Positions 6,738-13,849 of a DNA stretch of 23,341 nt are shown here, one piece after another; within the stretch, counting starts at the first letter, position 1, and each line of letters starts with the position of its first letter. The stretch is from a virus. Under the pieces are notes generated by a model that had not been told where the DNA came from, searched no databases, and worked only from the letters and a program-made list of their open reading frames with translations. Position numbers and translations under genes: made by a program. The stretch spans positions 1 to 23,341 of the IMG/VR virus record IMGVR_UViG_3300046777_001043; one strand, 5' to 3'.

Positions 6738-6921
6738 CAGAGTTCTCCATTTTTTGTTTAAGGTCTGTTATTTCCTGCCGTGCAATGAGAAGACCGTGAA
6801 TCTCACCACACATTCTTTGGTAGTCGGCAAAGTCTTTGGCTTGACCAGAAGCTACCCAATCTCGCTTTTGGGCGATATCTTTATCGAGTTCTATTAATAG
6901 AACGTCAAACGTTTTATCCAT
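6730..6921 (-). CDS. Small coiled-coil protein between portal and co-chaperonin
   Basis: This 63-residue charged helical protein (MDKTFDVLLIELDKDIAQKR, ending ARQEITDLKQKMENSDE) starts at an ATG that shares one base with the portal stop (TAATG). It ends with an 8-base overlap into the co-chaperonin gene. The tight coupling on both sides suggests a conserved place in the head operon. The sequence reads as one or two helices with a short central turn. Function is unknown. Confidence 0.75.
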   Translation of the reverse strand: MDKTFDVLLIELDKDIAQKRDWVASGQAKDFADYQRMCGEIHGLLIARQEITDLKQKMENSDE

Positions 6922-9425
6922 TACTTGGTTTTCTCCTTAGTAACGTCTTTACTGCGGGTTTGCTGCATTTGCATTTGAGCTCTAGATTTGGCTAGGTCAA
7001 TGCCTAACTTAGCGCCAAGTTCACCTTCTTTTGCAAGGCGGTTCTTGGCATCTTCGTTAACTTTGATTGTTGCGTTCATAGCAGCAATCTTCTCTTGCGA
7101 GTCGATGCGGTCACGTTCAATCTGTAATTGGTCGGCTTTAGCTGCGGCATCTGTAGCCAGCTTCTTGCTCTTGAGCTCCAACTCACCTTGTTTAATCTGC
7201 AACTCTTGTTGTTGCATTTGAACGATCGGATCATTCTGAGCTGCTTGAGCTTGCTGTGCACGTACCTCGTTAGTATCACGCTGGAGCAATGCTTGCGATG
7301 CTTGGGCCGCCATTTGCGAGATGCGTACTTCAAGTGCTTCTGGCATAGCTTTCTCATCGGAGTCGTCTTCATCTGGATGGAACGGTAACTCAATACCCAT
7401 TTCTGCTTCCATCTGTTTGCGGTACTCGTAGGCAATATGCTCATTAATATGAGCCATCATTGCAGCTTGCATAGCCTGTGCTTGTGGGTTCTGCCCAACC
7501 AACTGCATGATTTTTGGATCTTGCATTGCAGCCATATGTGTTGTGATATGGGCTTGATGATCTTGGTAGTAAAACGCTTTGACTGGCTTCATCATGAGAA
7601 TGTTTGTGTTCTCAGTGATAGGATCCTCGGGCTTTTGGTCCTCGGGCAGTTTAACCAGCTGTTGAGCATTTTTAATACCCAACACGTCTAACATTTGACG
7701 GTGTAGTTTAGGCAAGTTGTAAATCTGGGGTGCACCTTGCGCTAGTTGTAACACAGCTTGGTACTGCGTAATTTTCTGAGCCATGGTTGCAGCGTTTGGA
7801 TCAGACACTGGGATGACATCGACATTGTCGTAGTCAGACTTCTTCGCCCGTGGTGAACCTTCTACTGGCTCGTATGTGTAGGTATCTGGAGTGTAATCTC
7901 TAATGATGTCTCGAAGTAACTTCAGCTCCTCTTTAAATGAGTAGTGGATGCGGGCTTGTACAGCGGACATTACCTTGAGCGTACGCTCCAGAATAGCTAG
8001 GGTTGTGCCAACAGGAGCCTGTGCACTCATGTCACTGATCTGCAAATCAGCTGCAGATGCGAAGCGACGTCCCTCTTCAATAATCTTTTCCATCAACTGA
8101 GCCAATACCATGCTTGGCTCTTTGTACGGCAGTGGCATGACGTTGTCACGCATTGTGCCGCTTGGTACATCTACGTCACGGAACTCTCCGGGTGCTATCG
8201 GTGTGTCATCACCTTTAATTCGCAATCCACGGGTCTTAAAGCCACCAGGCAAGTTCGCCAATGATCCGGCATCAACGAGTTGGCGGAGGATACTAGTACC
8301 TGATTTAGCAAAAGCCCCGATGAGGTGAATAAGACCAAAGCAATAGAAACCAAAACCGGGAATATAACCGTAATGCACAAAATGCGAACGCTTCTTTTTA
8401 TGTTCATCTTCTGGTCTCCAGTTGCGACGAATAGCAAGAATAGTACTATTTGCTTTGTCCATGGTAACGATGTATGGCAATGCTATGCCAGTAGGTTTAC
8501 CATCTTCTTCGTCTTCATAGCCAGGCAAGTCAAGATCAACTTGCATTTCAAGAATCTTATACCGATCGTCTGTAGTAGCTCTAAAGCCTTGTTTTTCAGC
8601 AATCTTCTTCTCAACTTCATCAAACGAATCAACAGGCTCTGGCAAGTCTACATCACGCCAAAAGCCTGCTACTTGTAGTTTGCGCAACTCATTAGGAGTC
8701 TTACGCATAACATGTGTAACCCTTGGAGCACTAGCTAAGTCAGACGCTCCGTATGGAACAACTAAATCTTCTGCAGGTACAAATATAGATACCTGACGTC
8801 CAATGCTTGGGTCGTAGTAGACTTTTTTGAACGCATTACCAGATAGTCCCAAGCCCCAGAGCATGCGCTCATGCTCAGGTCTGAACTCGTGCATCTTGTC
8901 TGTTAACTGATAGTTCATATCATCAGCAACACGCTCTGCAGCGTCTTTCTTTTCTTGCGTCTCTTTACCAACGATCTGTGTCTTTACCGGACCAGAGGCA
9001 GGGAATGTCTCCATGATGGTCTCTGCTTGAAAGCGCACTAGCGTCTCGCTAAGTAGTGGGTGATATACACCGCAAGCGCCTTCCCATGGTTCTGCCCGCT
9101 CTTCAATAGTCATACCTAATAACTGAATGCCATCTACATAAGTCTGCATCCAGTCTTTGCGTGAGCTGATGTCGTCATCAAAGTCACCAACTAAATCTGA
9201 AGCCAACGTCTGCAGTTGGTCTTCACTCATGTACTCTGCTAGGTTGGCATCAAAGTCTTCATCACTTGGCTCTGCTTCTTCCATGCGCAGGATAGGCATA
9301 CCGTCAATGCCAATCTCAACTGACTCGGGATCCTCAATCTCGATCTCAATCTCTGGACCCTCTTCCATCATAGGAATTGCGTCTAATCCCATCGGGGCCT
9401 GTGATAGTGCTTTGTCTATTGCCAT
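6921..9425 (-). CDS. Portal protein, P22-like
   Basis: This 834-residue protein has an acidic N-terminal extension (residues 1-60), then a portal core. Recognisable stretches are SSRKDWMQTYVDGIQLLGMT, EPWEGACGVYHPLLSETLVR, ERMLWGLGLSGNAFKKVYYD and VSIFVPAEDLVVPYGASDLA. The C-terminal region (from about residue 680) is a long Gln/Ala-rich helix with repeated charged heptads, resembling the barrel helix of P22-type portals. It would form the dodecameric ring at one capsid vertex through which TerL threads DNA. It lies directly downstream of terminase, the classic order, and a small gene overlaps its stop. Slightly longer than the P22 protein, mainly by the acidic start. Confidence 0.9.
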   Translation of the reverse strand: MAIDKALSQAPMGLDAIPMMEEGPEIEIEIEDPESVEIGIDGMPILRMEEAEPSDEDFDANLAEYMSEDQLQTLASDLVGDFDDDISSRKDWMQTYVDGIQLLGMTIEERAEPWEGACGVYHPLLSETLVRFQAETIMETFPASGPVKTQIVGKETQEKKDAAERVADDMNYQLTDKMHEFRPEHERMLWGLGLSGNAFKKVYYDPSIGRQVSIFVPAEDLVVPYGASDLASAPRVTHVMRKTPNELRKLQVAGFWRDVDLPEPVDSFDEVEKKIAEKQGFRATTDDRYKILEMQVDLDLPGYEDEEDGKPTGIALPYIVTMDKANSTILAIRRNWRPEDEHKKKRSHFVHYGYIPGFGFYCFGLIHLIGAFAKSGTSILRQLVDAGSLANLPGGFKTRGLRIKGDDTPIAPGEFRDVDVPSGTMRDNVMPLPYKEPSMVLAQLMEKIIEEGRRFASAADLQISDMSAQAPVGTTLAILERTLKVMSAVQARIHYSFKEELKLLRDIIRDYTPDTYTYEPVEGSPRAKKSDYDNVDVIPVSDPNAATMAQKITQYQAVLQLAQGAPQIYNLPKLHRQMLDVLGIKNAQQLVKLPEDQKPEDPITENTNILMMKPVKAFYYQDHQAHITTHMAAMQDPKIMQLVGQNPQAQAMQAAMMAHINEHIAYEYRKQMEAEMGIELPFHPDEDDSDEKAMPEALEVRISQMAAQASQALLQRDTNEVRAQQAQAAQNDPIVQMQQQELQIKQGELELKSKKLATDAAAKADQLQIERDRIDSQEKIAAMNATIKVNEDAKNRLAKEGELGAKLGIDLAKSRAQMQMQQTRSKDVTKEKTK

Positions 9426-9433
9426 ATATTTAC

Positions 9434-10996
9434 CTATACGTTGTAGTAGCCTTTGTTCCTACGTGACTTAAACGGCGTTGGCTCATCTTCATAGTCTGAA
9501 TCCAACGATACAAAGCCACCCCTTCTAAACCGTAACATTGCCTGAGTCATCGAGTCCACCAAGTCATCATGGTCGCCACTGGGGAAGCTTGCAACTTCTT
9601 CAACTAACTCATCAGCCCAGTGCGTATTTGGAACCCATACCCTCCCAGATGCAAATATATCAGCAACTGCGTTCAAACGGGCAATTTTATCGCTCCCTTT
9701 ACTTGGAACATATTCCTGAACAGGTATACCCATCGCACGTAACTCGAACACTAGCGGAGCTCCAGAGGCTTTTGCCTCGACGATCAGAGCATCAGGTTCC
9801 CACTCTTTATAGTGTTCCATCGCTTTTTGCTTTAGTTCTGGAAACTCCATGCGTTCTTTAAATGAGTTGAGCAATATGATGTTTGCGACGTCTACCCCCC
9901 TGCTGTTGGCTTGGTAGAACACTCCCCAAGTAGTACAAGCGCAGTAGTCTGACCTCTGAGTCTTTAGGAACGCCGTATCCCAAGACTGAATAGTAAACTC
10001 ACAGAACGGCGGGGTCTCATGCTCCCAGATCTGCCACCATTCCCGCTTCACAATAGCTGAGACGTCTGATGTCGGCGCCTGCATATACTGCGCCATCCAC
10101 TTGCCGTTTGGCAATTCCTGCTTTAAAGCCTGTAGTTCTTCTAGTTTCCAAAACGCAGGCCACAAAGGCTGTCCATCATCCAAAATTGCAGGAAACTCAA
10201 TGACTTCCCACTGTTCCCCAGATCTTTGCTGGGCAGCTTTGACCACCTGGGCAGTCAAATCCCGCTTAGACCACCGGGTCATAACAATAATGATCGAACC
10301 ACCTGGCTGTAGACGCTGACGAGGACCAGATGTATACCACTCATAGGTCTTGTCATACACCTCTGGATTGTTCTCAGCTAGAGTTGCCTCTTGTTCCGAA
10401 TGCGGGTCGTCAATAATGAGAATATCTGCGCCTTTACCAGTGACCGCTCCGCCAACACCGATTGCAAAGTAATCTCCGCCTTTATTAGTTGCCCAACGAC
10501 CTGCAGCCTTTGAGTCTGCTTGGAGTCCAACTCCCGGAAATATTGACTTGTATACCTCTGAGTCGACCAAATTACGGACTTTGCGTCCGAAGCCCACAGC
10601 AAGCTCAGCGGTATGGCTGGTTTGAATAACCTTCTTCTCAGGAAATTTACCCAAAAACCAAGCAGGAAGGAGGTAACTAGCAAATTCAGATTTTGTATGC
10701 CTAGGTGGCATATTAATAATAAGTCTTTTAGTCTGTCCATTGGCTACCCTTTCAAATGCGGCAGCCATTTCCTCATGATGACCACCATCAATGAAGTTAG
10801 GCCACACTTTATGAACAAAATCCATGAAATTTTCTTGGCAATTCTCTTTTTGGACTGCATCTACGGTGCTATCTAGCTCGTCTTTGAGTACTCTTAACTG
10901 AGAATCTGTTAAAGAATCGATGTTATCGAGCAAATATTGCAGGTCTTCAGGTCCTAGCCGAGGTTTTTCACCGTTTTGGGCTGTTATTACGCTCAT
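9434..10996 (-). CDS. terL: Terminase large subunit (ATPase and nuclease)
   Basis: This 520-residue packaging motor protein has an N-terminal ATPase with Walker A-like PPRHTKS (residues 97-103), an adjacent adenine-side helix SEFASYLLPAWFLGKFPEKK, and Walker B ILIIDDPHSEQEA (192-204). The C-terminal RNase H-like nuclease includes IQSWDTAF with a catalytic Asp at about 340, LIVEAKASG and DHDDLVDSMTQAMLRFRRGG with late acidic residues. It cuts concatemeric DNA and drives it through the portal. The start overlaps the end of the small subunit gene as ATGA. Its length and motif order are complete. Confidence 0.95.
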   Translation of the reverse strand: MSVITAQNGEKPRLGPEDLQYLLDNIDSLTDSQLRVLKDELDSTVDAVQKENCQENFMDFVHKVWPNFIDGGHHEEMAAAFERVANGQTKRLIINMPPRHTKSEFASYLLPAWFLGKFPEKKVIQTSHTAELAVGFGRKVRNLVDSEVYKSIFPGVGLQADSKAAGRWATNKGGDYFAIGVGGAVTGKGADILIIDDPHSEQEATLAENNPEVYDKTYEWYTSGPRQRLQPGGSIIIVMTRWSKRDLTAQVVKAAQQRSGEQWEVIEFPAILDDGQPLWPAFWKLEELQALKQELPNGKWMAQYMQAPTSDVSAIVKREWWQIWEHETPPFCEFTIQSWDTAFLKTQRSDYCACTTWGVFYQANSRGVDVANIILLNSFKERMEFPELKQKAMEHYKEWEPDALIVEAKASGAPLVFELRAMGIPVQEYVPSKGSDKIARLNAVADIFASGRVWVPNTHWADELVEEVASFPSGDHDDLVDSMTQAMLRFRRGGFVSLDSDYEDEPTPFKSRRNKGYYNV

Positions 10997-11580
10997 TTGA
11001 CCTCTTTAACGTCTGCGTCAATGACCTCTAACTGCTTTTGGGCCTTACTTTTGTTATCAAGTTGCTGGGTTTGCATCAATAATTTGATACGTTCCTTGAT
11101 TGCAGCCTTCAATTCGTCGCTAGTTTGGTGGGTAATGGTGATTTCTGAGCGTTCAGTGAACAGATCCGACGCTTTTCCTAATAATTCCAAGGCTTTAAGG
11201 GCAACTTTGTTGTCTTCATCCTGGCTTATTTCCATAAGCCTATTGACAACAACGGTCCTAACTTGAACTTTGTCTGCAACTATCTGCTTCTCGTACTCAC
11301 TTATATAGCTACCAATAGCCATTGCGACTTTTGGATTCTTAAGTGGCTTCTCTTCTTCAGTAGGTACAGTATGTTTAGCATCTGCTGGCTTTAATTTATC
11401 CATCATTTGCTTAGCTTGAGCTAGTTCTTCTGGGGACAAGTCATCATCCGCCCCTAACTCATTTAAGAGTAGAGCAGTGTTGCCGGCAACTTTTAGCCGA
11501 TCTTCATACGTCCTGCCTGTTTGAGGCTGGGCTAGTACTGGTACAGGTTTGTCGAGGTTTGGCTCAACAGGTATTTGCAT
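10993..11580 (-). CDS. terS: Putative terminase small subunit
   Basis: This 195-residue protein lies immediately upstream of, and overlaps by four bases, the large subunit gene. After a Pro-rich start (MQIPVEPNLDKPVPVLAQPQ) it is mainly helical: AGNTALLLNELGADDDLSPE, VRTVVVNRLMEISQDEDNKV, ALKALELLGKASDLFTERSE, then a C-terminal helix KERIKLLMQTQQLDN. The KALELLGKASDLF stretch is typical of small terminases, whose N-terminal helices recognise the packaging site and whose ring contacts TerL. It is first in the operon, 31 bases from a good promoter. The call rests on position and partial motif, so moderately sure. Confidence 0.8.
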   Translation of the reverse strand: MQIPVEPNLDKPVPVLAQPQTGRTYEDRLKVAGNTALLLNELGADDDLSPEELAQAKQMMDKLKPADAKHTVPTEEEKPLKNPKVAMAIGSYISEYEKQIVADKVQVRTVVVNRLMEISQDEDNKVALKALELLGKASDLFTERSEITITHQTSDELKAAIKERIKLLMQTQQLDNKSKAQKQLEVIDADVKEVK

Positions 11581-11610
11581 ACAACCTTCTTGTCAGGTTT
11601 ATATGCGTGG

Positions 11611-11639
11611 AGTGTAACAAAGGTGGGGAGCAATGGCAA
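11611..11639 (-). promoter_or_regulatory. Sigma70-type promoter for the leftward packaging/head operon
   Basis: On the minus strand, TTGCCA (11634-11639) and TACACT (11611-11616) are separated by exactly 17 bases, matching consensus in 5/6 and 4/6 positions. A start near base 11604 would leave a leader of about 25 bases to the TerS ATG, with AGAAGG as ribosome site. This is the only strong leftward promoter I found ahead of the structural genes. Confidence 0.7.
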
Positions 11640-11722
11640 CAATAGAACAAGTATTGGTTGATAAAAATCCACTGCCCCCCGTGTCCACGTGAAGGACAAG
11701 AAAATTATATTTTAAAAATATA

Positions 11723-11734
11723 CCCCCCGGGGGG
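11723..11734. repeat. Perfect C6G6 palindrome
   Basis: Six C followed by six G, directly next to a 15-base A/T palindrome (ATATTTT, A, AAAATAT). The abrupt switch between pure A/T and pure G/C palindromes is unusual. A second run of six G follows at 11757-11762. Confidence 0.7.
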
Positions 11735-12134
11735 TGGAGTCCCAAAATTTTTGATAGGGGGGTGTTTACTAAAAACGTGTTGTGGTGTGTTTGTGGATAA
11801 ATATTGCTAGGGCATAGGATGATTTTAATGGCGCCTTGAACATGTTGAGCACCTTAACGTTCACATAAGCCATTTTCGCAAGCCGGCTAGCGATGTTATT
11901 TATTGCGTGAGCATACGATAGTTTTACATCATAAGTGGTGAATTTTTAAAAATGAAGTATTGGTTGTGCAGAACATTGTGTACAGGTGTTAGCCGGGTCC
12001 CATTTTTACAAACTGGGGGGTTGGGGGTAGGTGGGGTAAGGCTTGGCGGGTTGTTTGGGCCCTGGTGGTCCAGCTGCCTAACTGCCCAGGACTCTTCCGA
12101 CCAGCTGGGCCGGATCCCATAAAACCTAGATTTG

Positions 12135-12171
12135 AAGCGTCGGTCTAGCGCCAGTAAAGCGTCGGTCTAGC
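12135..12171 (+). repeat. Two 15-bp direct repeats at 22-bp spacing
   Basis: AAGCGTCGGTCTAGC occurs at 12135-12149 and again at 12157-12171. The period of 22 bases is two helical turns, so proteins bound at both copies would lie on the same face of DNA. They are upstream of the candidate -10 box of the 12280 gene. This fits a tandem operator or activator site. Confidence 0.65.
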
Positions 12172-12215
12172 TGGTGGGAAAAAATAAAATATTTACTGTA
12201 TTTATTTTATTTTTA

Positions 12216-12224
12216 TGGTAAGAT
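12216..12224 (+). promoter_or_regulatory. Candidate extended -10 promoter for the 12280 gene
   Basis: TGG followed by TAAGAT forms an extended -10 element in a very A/T-rich stretch. No good -35 box lies at 17 bases, which would fit an activator-dependent or extended -10 promoter. It is about 55 bases upstream of the ATG. Confidence 0.4.
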
Positions 12225-12232
12225 TATTCTTA

Positions 12233-12253
12233 GCTAGTGAATTGGTCGCTAGC
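12233..12253. promoter_or_regulatory. Inverted repeat, possible operator ahead of the 12280 gene
   Basis: GCTAGTGA (12233-12240) and TCGCTAGC (12246-12253) pair in 7 of 8 positions around a 5-base centre. It lies just downstream of the candidate start of transcription and upstream of the ribosome site, a typical repressor position. Confidence 0.45.
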
Positions 12254-12279
12254 AATTAACCTTAATCGGAGATTCAAAA

Positions 12280-12924
12280 ATGAATGAAATTACATTCAAG
12301 CTTGATGATGTGCAAGTAGCAGTATTTAGCAATATCGGTGATTTGTTTGCAGTCAGTGAAGTAGACGCCGATCAGGCAGTAGAGGATTTTGCAAGGGCTG
12401 TTGAAATCGCTATTGAGATTGACGGCAAAATTGTGAAGCAAGCTGATTACCATTTATGGGTAGCTGGTAGCGAAGTAATGAAGCAAGCTTACGCCAATAA
12501 AAAAGGTGTCCCCTTAGATTCTGACGCCGTTAAAGGTATGTGGAAGCGCTTTACCCGTCGGCTGGAAGAAAATTACGCTTTAACCAAACCAGCCAGCCCA
12601 TCGACCGAAGGGCAAAAGAAAGCCAGCCAGCGCACTAAAGCCCAGCAAGTAATGGATGAATTGAAAGCCAAACCAATTTCAGAATTGCAAGACGAAATCG
12701 CTATGCTTACAGCTAAAGCTACTCCTGAAAACCTAAAGCAAGCAACCAAGCTGGCTAAAGCTATCAAGCAAAAAAATCAGGATATGCTCAAAGATCGCAT
12801 GGCTGAGATTAAAGATTTACAAAAGCAAGTAATCGAAGCTACTAAGAATTGCTTAGACGAAAGCTTGCTTGATGAAGCTTTAAGCTTGCTTGAGCAGTAT
12901 CAACCGGAAGATTCAGTAATCTAA
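12280..12924 (+). CDS. Hypothetical protein, probable distant paralogue of the 13850 gene
   Basis: This 214-residue protein starts after a CGGAGATT ribosome site. Its first 100 residues look globular, ending in DAVKGMWKRFTRRLEENYAL. A basic linker (GQKKASQRTKAQQVMDELKA) leads to a charged helical half (KATPENLKQATKLAKAIKQK onward) and an acidic leucine-rich end (LLDEALSLLEQYQPEDS). The 13850-14437 protein has the same plan: a D-A-[VI]-x(2-3)-[MK]-W-K-R block, a QRxKA start of the second half, and a helical tail. No function is recognised. As the first gene rightward from the divergent region it may be expressed early. Confidence 0.75.
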   Translation: MNEITFKLDDVQVAVFSNIGDLFAVSEVDADQAVEDFARAVEIAIEIDGKIVKQADYHLWVAGSEVMKQAYANKKGVPLDSDAVKGMWKRFTRRLEENYALTKPASPSTEGQKKASQRTKAQQVMDELKAKPISELQDEIAMLTAKATPENLKQATKLAKAIKQKNQDMLKDRMAEIKDLQKQVIEATKNCLDESLLDEALSLLEQYQPEDSVI

Positions 12925-12932
12925 AAAGGGCT

Positions 12933-12950
12933 GGGCTGGGAAACCAGCCC
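12933..12950 (+). other. Intercistronic hairpin with GAAA loop
   Basis: GGGCTGG and CCAGCCC form a perfect 7-bp stem closed by a GAAA tetraloop, eight bases after the 12280 gene stop. The following ATTAAAAATAC lacks a T run, so a weak terminator or an mRNA-stabilising stem is more likely than a strong terminator. It is 12 bases from the next ATG. Confidence 0.6.
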
Positions 12951-12962
12951 ATTAAAAATACT

Positions 12963-13202
12963 ATGAAATCACTAATACTTATCCCAGCATACGGCAGGGA
13001 TTACAAAAGCCAGTCGGCATTGTATGACGATTTGAAATCCGGTAAGGATTTTAGGATTGTGGATTACTTTAATGGGCTTGATGGTCGATATATAAACCGA
13101 TCACAATTTAGCCAGCTAGCACAAGCTGGGTTTACTAATCTTGAAATTAGATACGCCAAGAAAACCCGTTGTGTGTTTATTGATATAGCTAAATACATTT
13201 AG
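12963..13202 (+). CDS. Small conserved phage protein with PAYGRDYKS motif
   Basis: This 79-residue protein begins MKSLILIPAYGRDYKSQSAL and continues DLKSGKDFRIVDYFNGLDGR, YINRSQFSQLAQAGFTNLEI. I recall small proteins with this LxLxPAYGRDYKS...GKDF pattern from many phages, of unknown function. The start agrees with that pattern, yet no Shine-Dalgarno is visible before it. The preceding sequence is the GAAA hairpin and an A-rich spacer. A strong terminator follows 22 bases after the stop, so the 12280 and 12963 genes form one unit. Confidence 0.75.
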   Translation: MKSLILIPAYGRDYKSQSALYDDLKSGKDFRIVDYFNGLDGRYINRSQFSQLAQAGFTNLEIRYAKKTRCVFIDIAKYI

Positions 13203-13224
13203 TTGTTCCAATGGTAGTAATTTT

Positions 13225-13249
13225 GCCCAGCTTCGGCTGGGCTTTTTTT
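13225..13249 (+). terminator. Rho-independent terminator after the 12963 gene
   Basis: GCCCAGC / GCTGGGC form a perfect 7-bp stem around TTCG, followed by seven T residues. It ends the two-gene unit that begins at 12280. Confidence 0.95.
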
Positions 13250-13298
13250 ATTTCAAAAAATGAAGGGAACTGGTTGTAAGCGACGCACTAGCCACATG

Positions 13299-13327
13299 GG
13301 ACATTGTGTCATCGTGACACTTTGTCC
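13299..13327 (+). promoter_or_regulatory. 29-bp palindromic element, copy 1
   Basis: GGAC, ATT, GTGTCA, TCG, TGACAC, TTT, GTCC. It is the only copy whose left A/T triplet is not A-rich. A T-rich run (TTTTTGTTTTTG) follows, so in RNA it may also act as a terminator. It is not next to any start codon. Confidence 0.85.
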
Positions 13328-13339
13328 TTTTTGTTTTTG

Positions 13340-13362
13340 TTATGCTCTGGCTCAGAGCATAA
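13340..13362. repeat. Perfect 10-bp inverted repeat
   Basis: TTATGCTCTG and CAGAGCATAA flank a GCT centre. Without a downstream T run it reads better as an operator or mRNA stem than a terminator. It is unrelated in sequence to the 29-bp element. Confidence 0.65.
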
Positions 13363-13401
13363 TCCACTTTGCCCACTCGGTCAACTAGGGGAAACCCTGA
13401 T

Positions 13402-13697
13402 ATTGTTCTTGTAATGTTCTGTGGCATGGAACAATAGAAACGCTTTGTAATCAAGGACTTACACGCAATGTTCCAAATGTTCCAAATGTTCCAAAATTTT
13501 AACTTCGGAAAATTATTTTTGCAGGGGACAAAGACCCCCTACGCATAGTGTTAAAAAGATCCTCGTTCTTATCTTAATCTATATAGAACAATAGAACATT
13601 ATATCTAAACTAACCGCAAACCCAATACCAGCATGGTTTTCTAATGTTCCAACCCAACAGAACATTACGGAACATTACCCCTCGTTTTCAGAACATT
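13402..13697. repeat. AATGTTC / GAACATT repeat array
   Basis: Nine exact copies of the heptamer AATGTTC or its complement GAACATT occur at 13413, 13467, 13476, 13485, 13594, 13643, 13660, 13670 and 13691. Three one-mismatch copies (ATTGTTC/GAACAAT) lie at 13402, 13429 and 13586. Copies at 13467-13493 form three perfect tandem 9-mers AATGTTCCA. Copies at 13643 and 13660 form an inverted pair. Chance expectation in 300 bases is well below one. The layout resembles replication iterons or a cooperative operator array. Confidence 0.8.
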
Positions 13698-13720
13698 ATC
13701 CATGTTGGTAGGACAACTAC

Positions 13721-13749
13721 TTGACAAATCCCACCACCTATGTTAAACT
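13721..13749 (+). promoter_or_regulatory. Sigma70-type promoter for the 13850 gene, with flanking inverted repeat
   Basis: TTGACA (13721-13726) and TAAACT (13744-13749) are 17 bases apart. CCCAC and GTGGG flank the -10 box (13730-13734 and 13756-13760). The 18 bases ending in the -35 box (13708-13725) match those of the promoter at 14640 in 16 positions, so the two promoters are copies of one module. Confidence 0.75.
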
Positions 13750-13785
13750 GTATTTGTGGGTCAGAAATGTTTTTTGGCTCATGCG

Positions 13786-13814
13786 GGACAAAGTGGCGGA
13801 GTGACACTATGTCC
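13786..13814 (+). promoter_or_regulatory. 29-bp palindromic element, copy 2 (degenerate left core)
   Basis: GGAC, AAA, GTGGCG, GAG, TGACAC, TAT, GTCC. The left core is GTGGCG instead of GTGTCA, making this the most diverged copy. It lies in the leader of the 13850 gene, about 30 bases after the expected transcription start. Confidence 0.75.
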
Positions 13815-13849
13815 CAACCCTAAACCCTCACTCTATGGAGATTGTAAAA

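Larger units (their letters stand above)
11581..12279. other. Non-coding divergent control region (about 700 bp)
   Basis: No credible gene is present between the leftward TerS gene and the rightward 12280 gene. Visible elements are the TerS promoter, an A/T palindrome at 11707-11721, a C6G6 palindrome at 11723-11734, a consensus DnaA-box 9-mer at 11792-11800 (TGTGGATAA), a G-rich stretch around 12015-12060, two 15-bp direct repeats and an inverted repeat just before the 12280 gene. Since it adjoins terS, it could also hold the packaging recognition site. Origin, packaging and promoter roles cannot be told apart from sequence alone. Confidence 0.6.
13250..13849. other. Second non-coding control region (about 600 bp)
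   Basis: No convincing gene lies between the terminator at 13225-13249 and the ATG at 13850. In order it holds a palindromic element (13299-13327), a perfect 10-bp hairpin (13340-13362), the AATGTTC/GAACATT array (13402-13697), a promoter (13721-13749) and a second palindromic element (13786-13814). The density of repeats marks it as a regulatory or replication-start region. Confidence 0.7.

Noticed and set aside
7076-7444. Alternate-frame open frames inside the portal and other long genes
   Set aside because: They have biased, low-complexity translations and no ribosome sites, and lie within strongly supported genes.
13467-13493. Tandem 9-mers as a CRISPR array
   Set aside because: Repeats are 9 bases with no spacers and no cas genes nearby. 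They belong to the AATGTTC array.
13402-13697. GAAC/GTTC pairs as SOS boxes
   Set aside because: No copy has the GAAC-N4-GTTC or CTG-N10-CAG arrangement needed for LexA.
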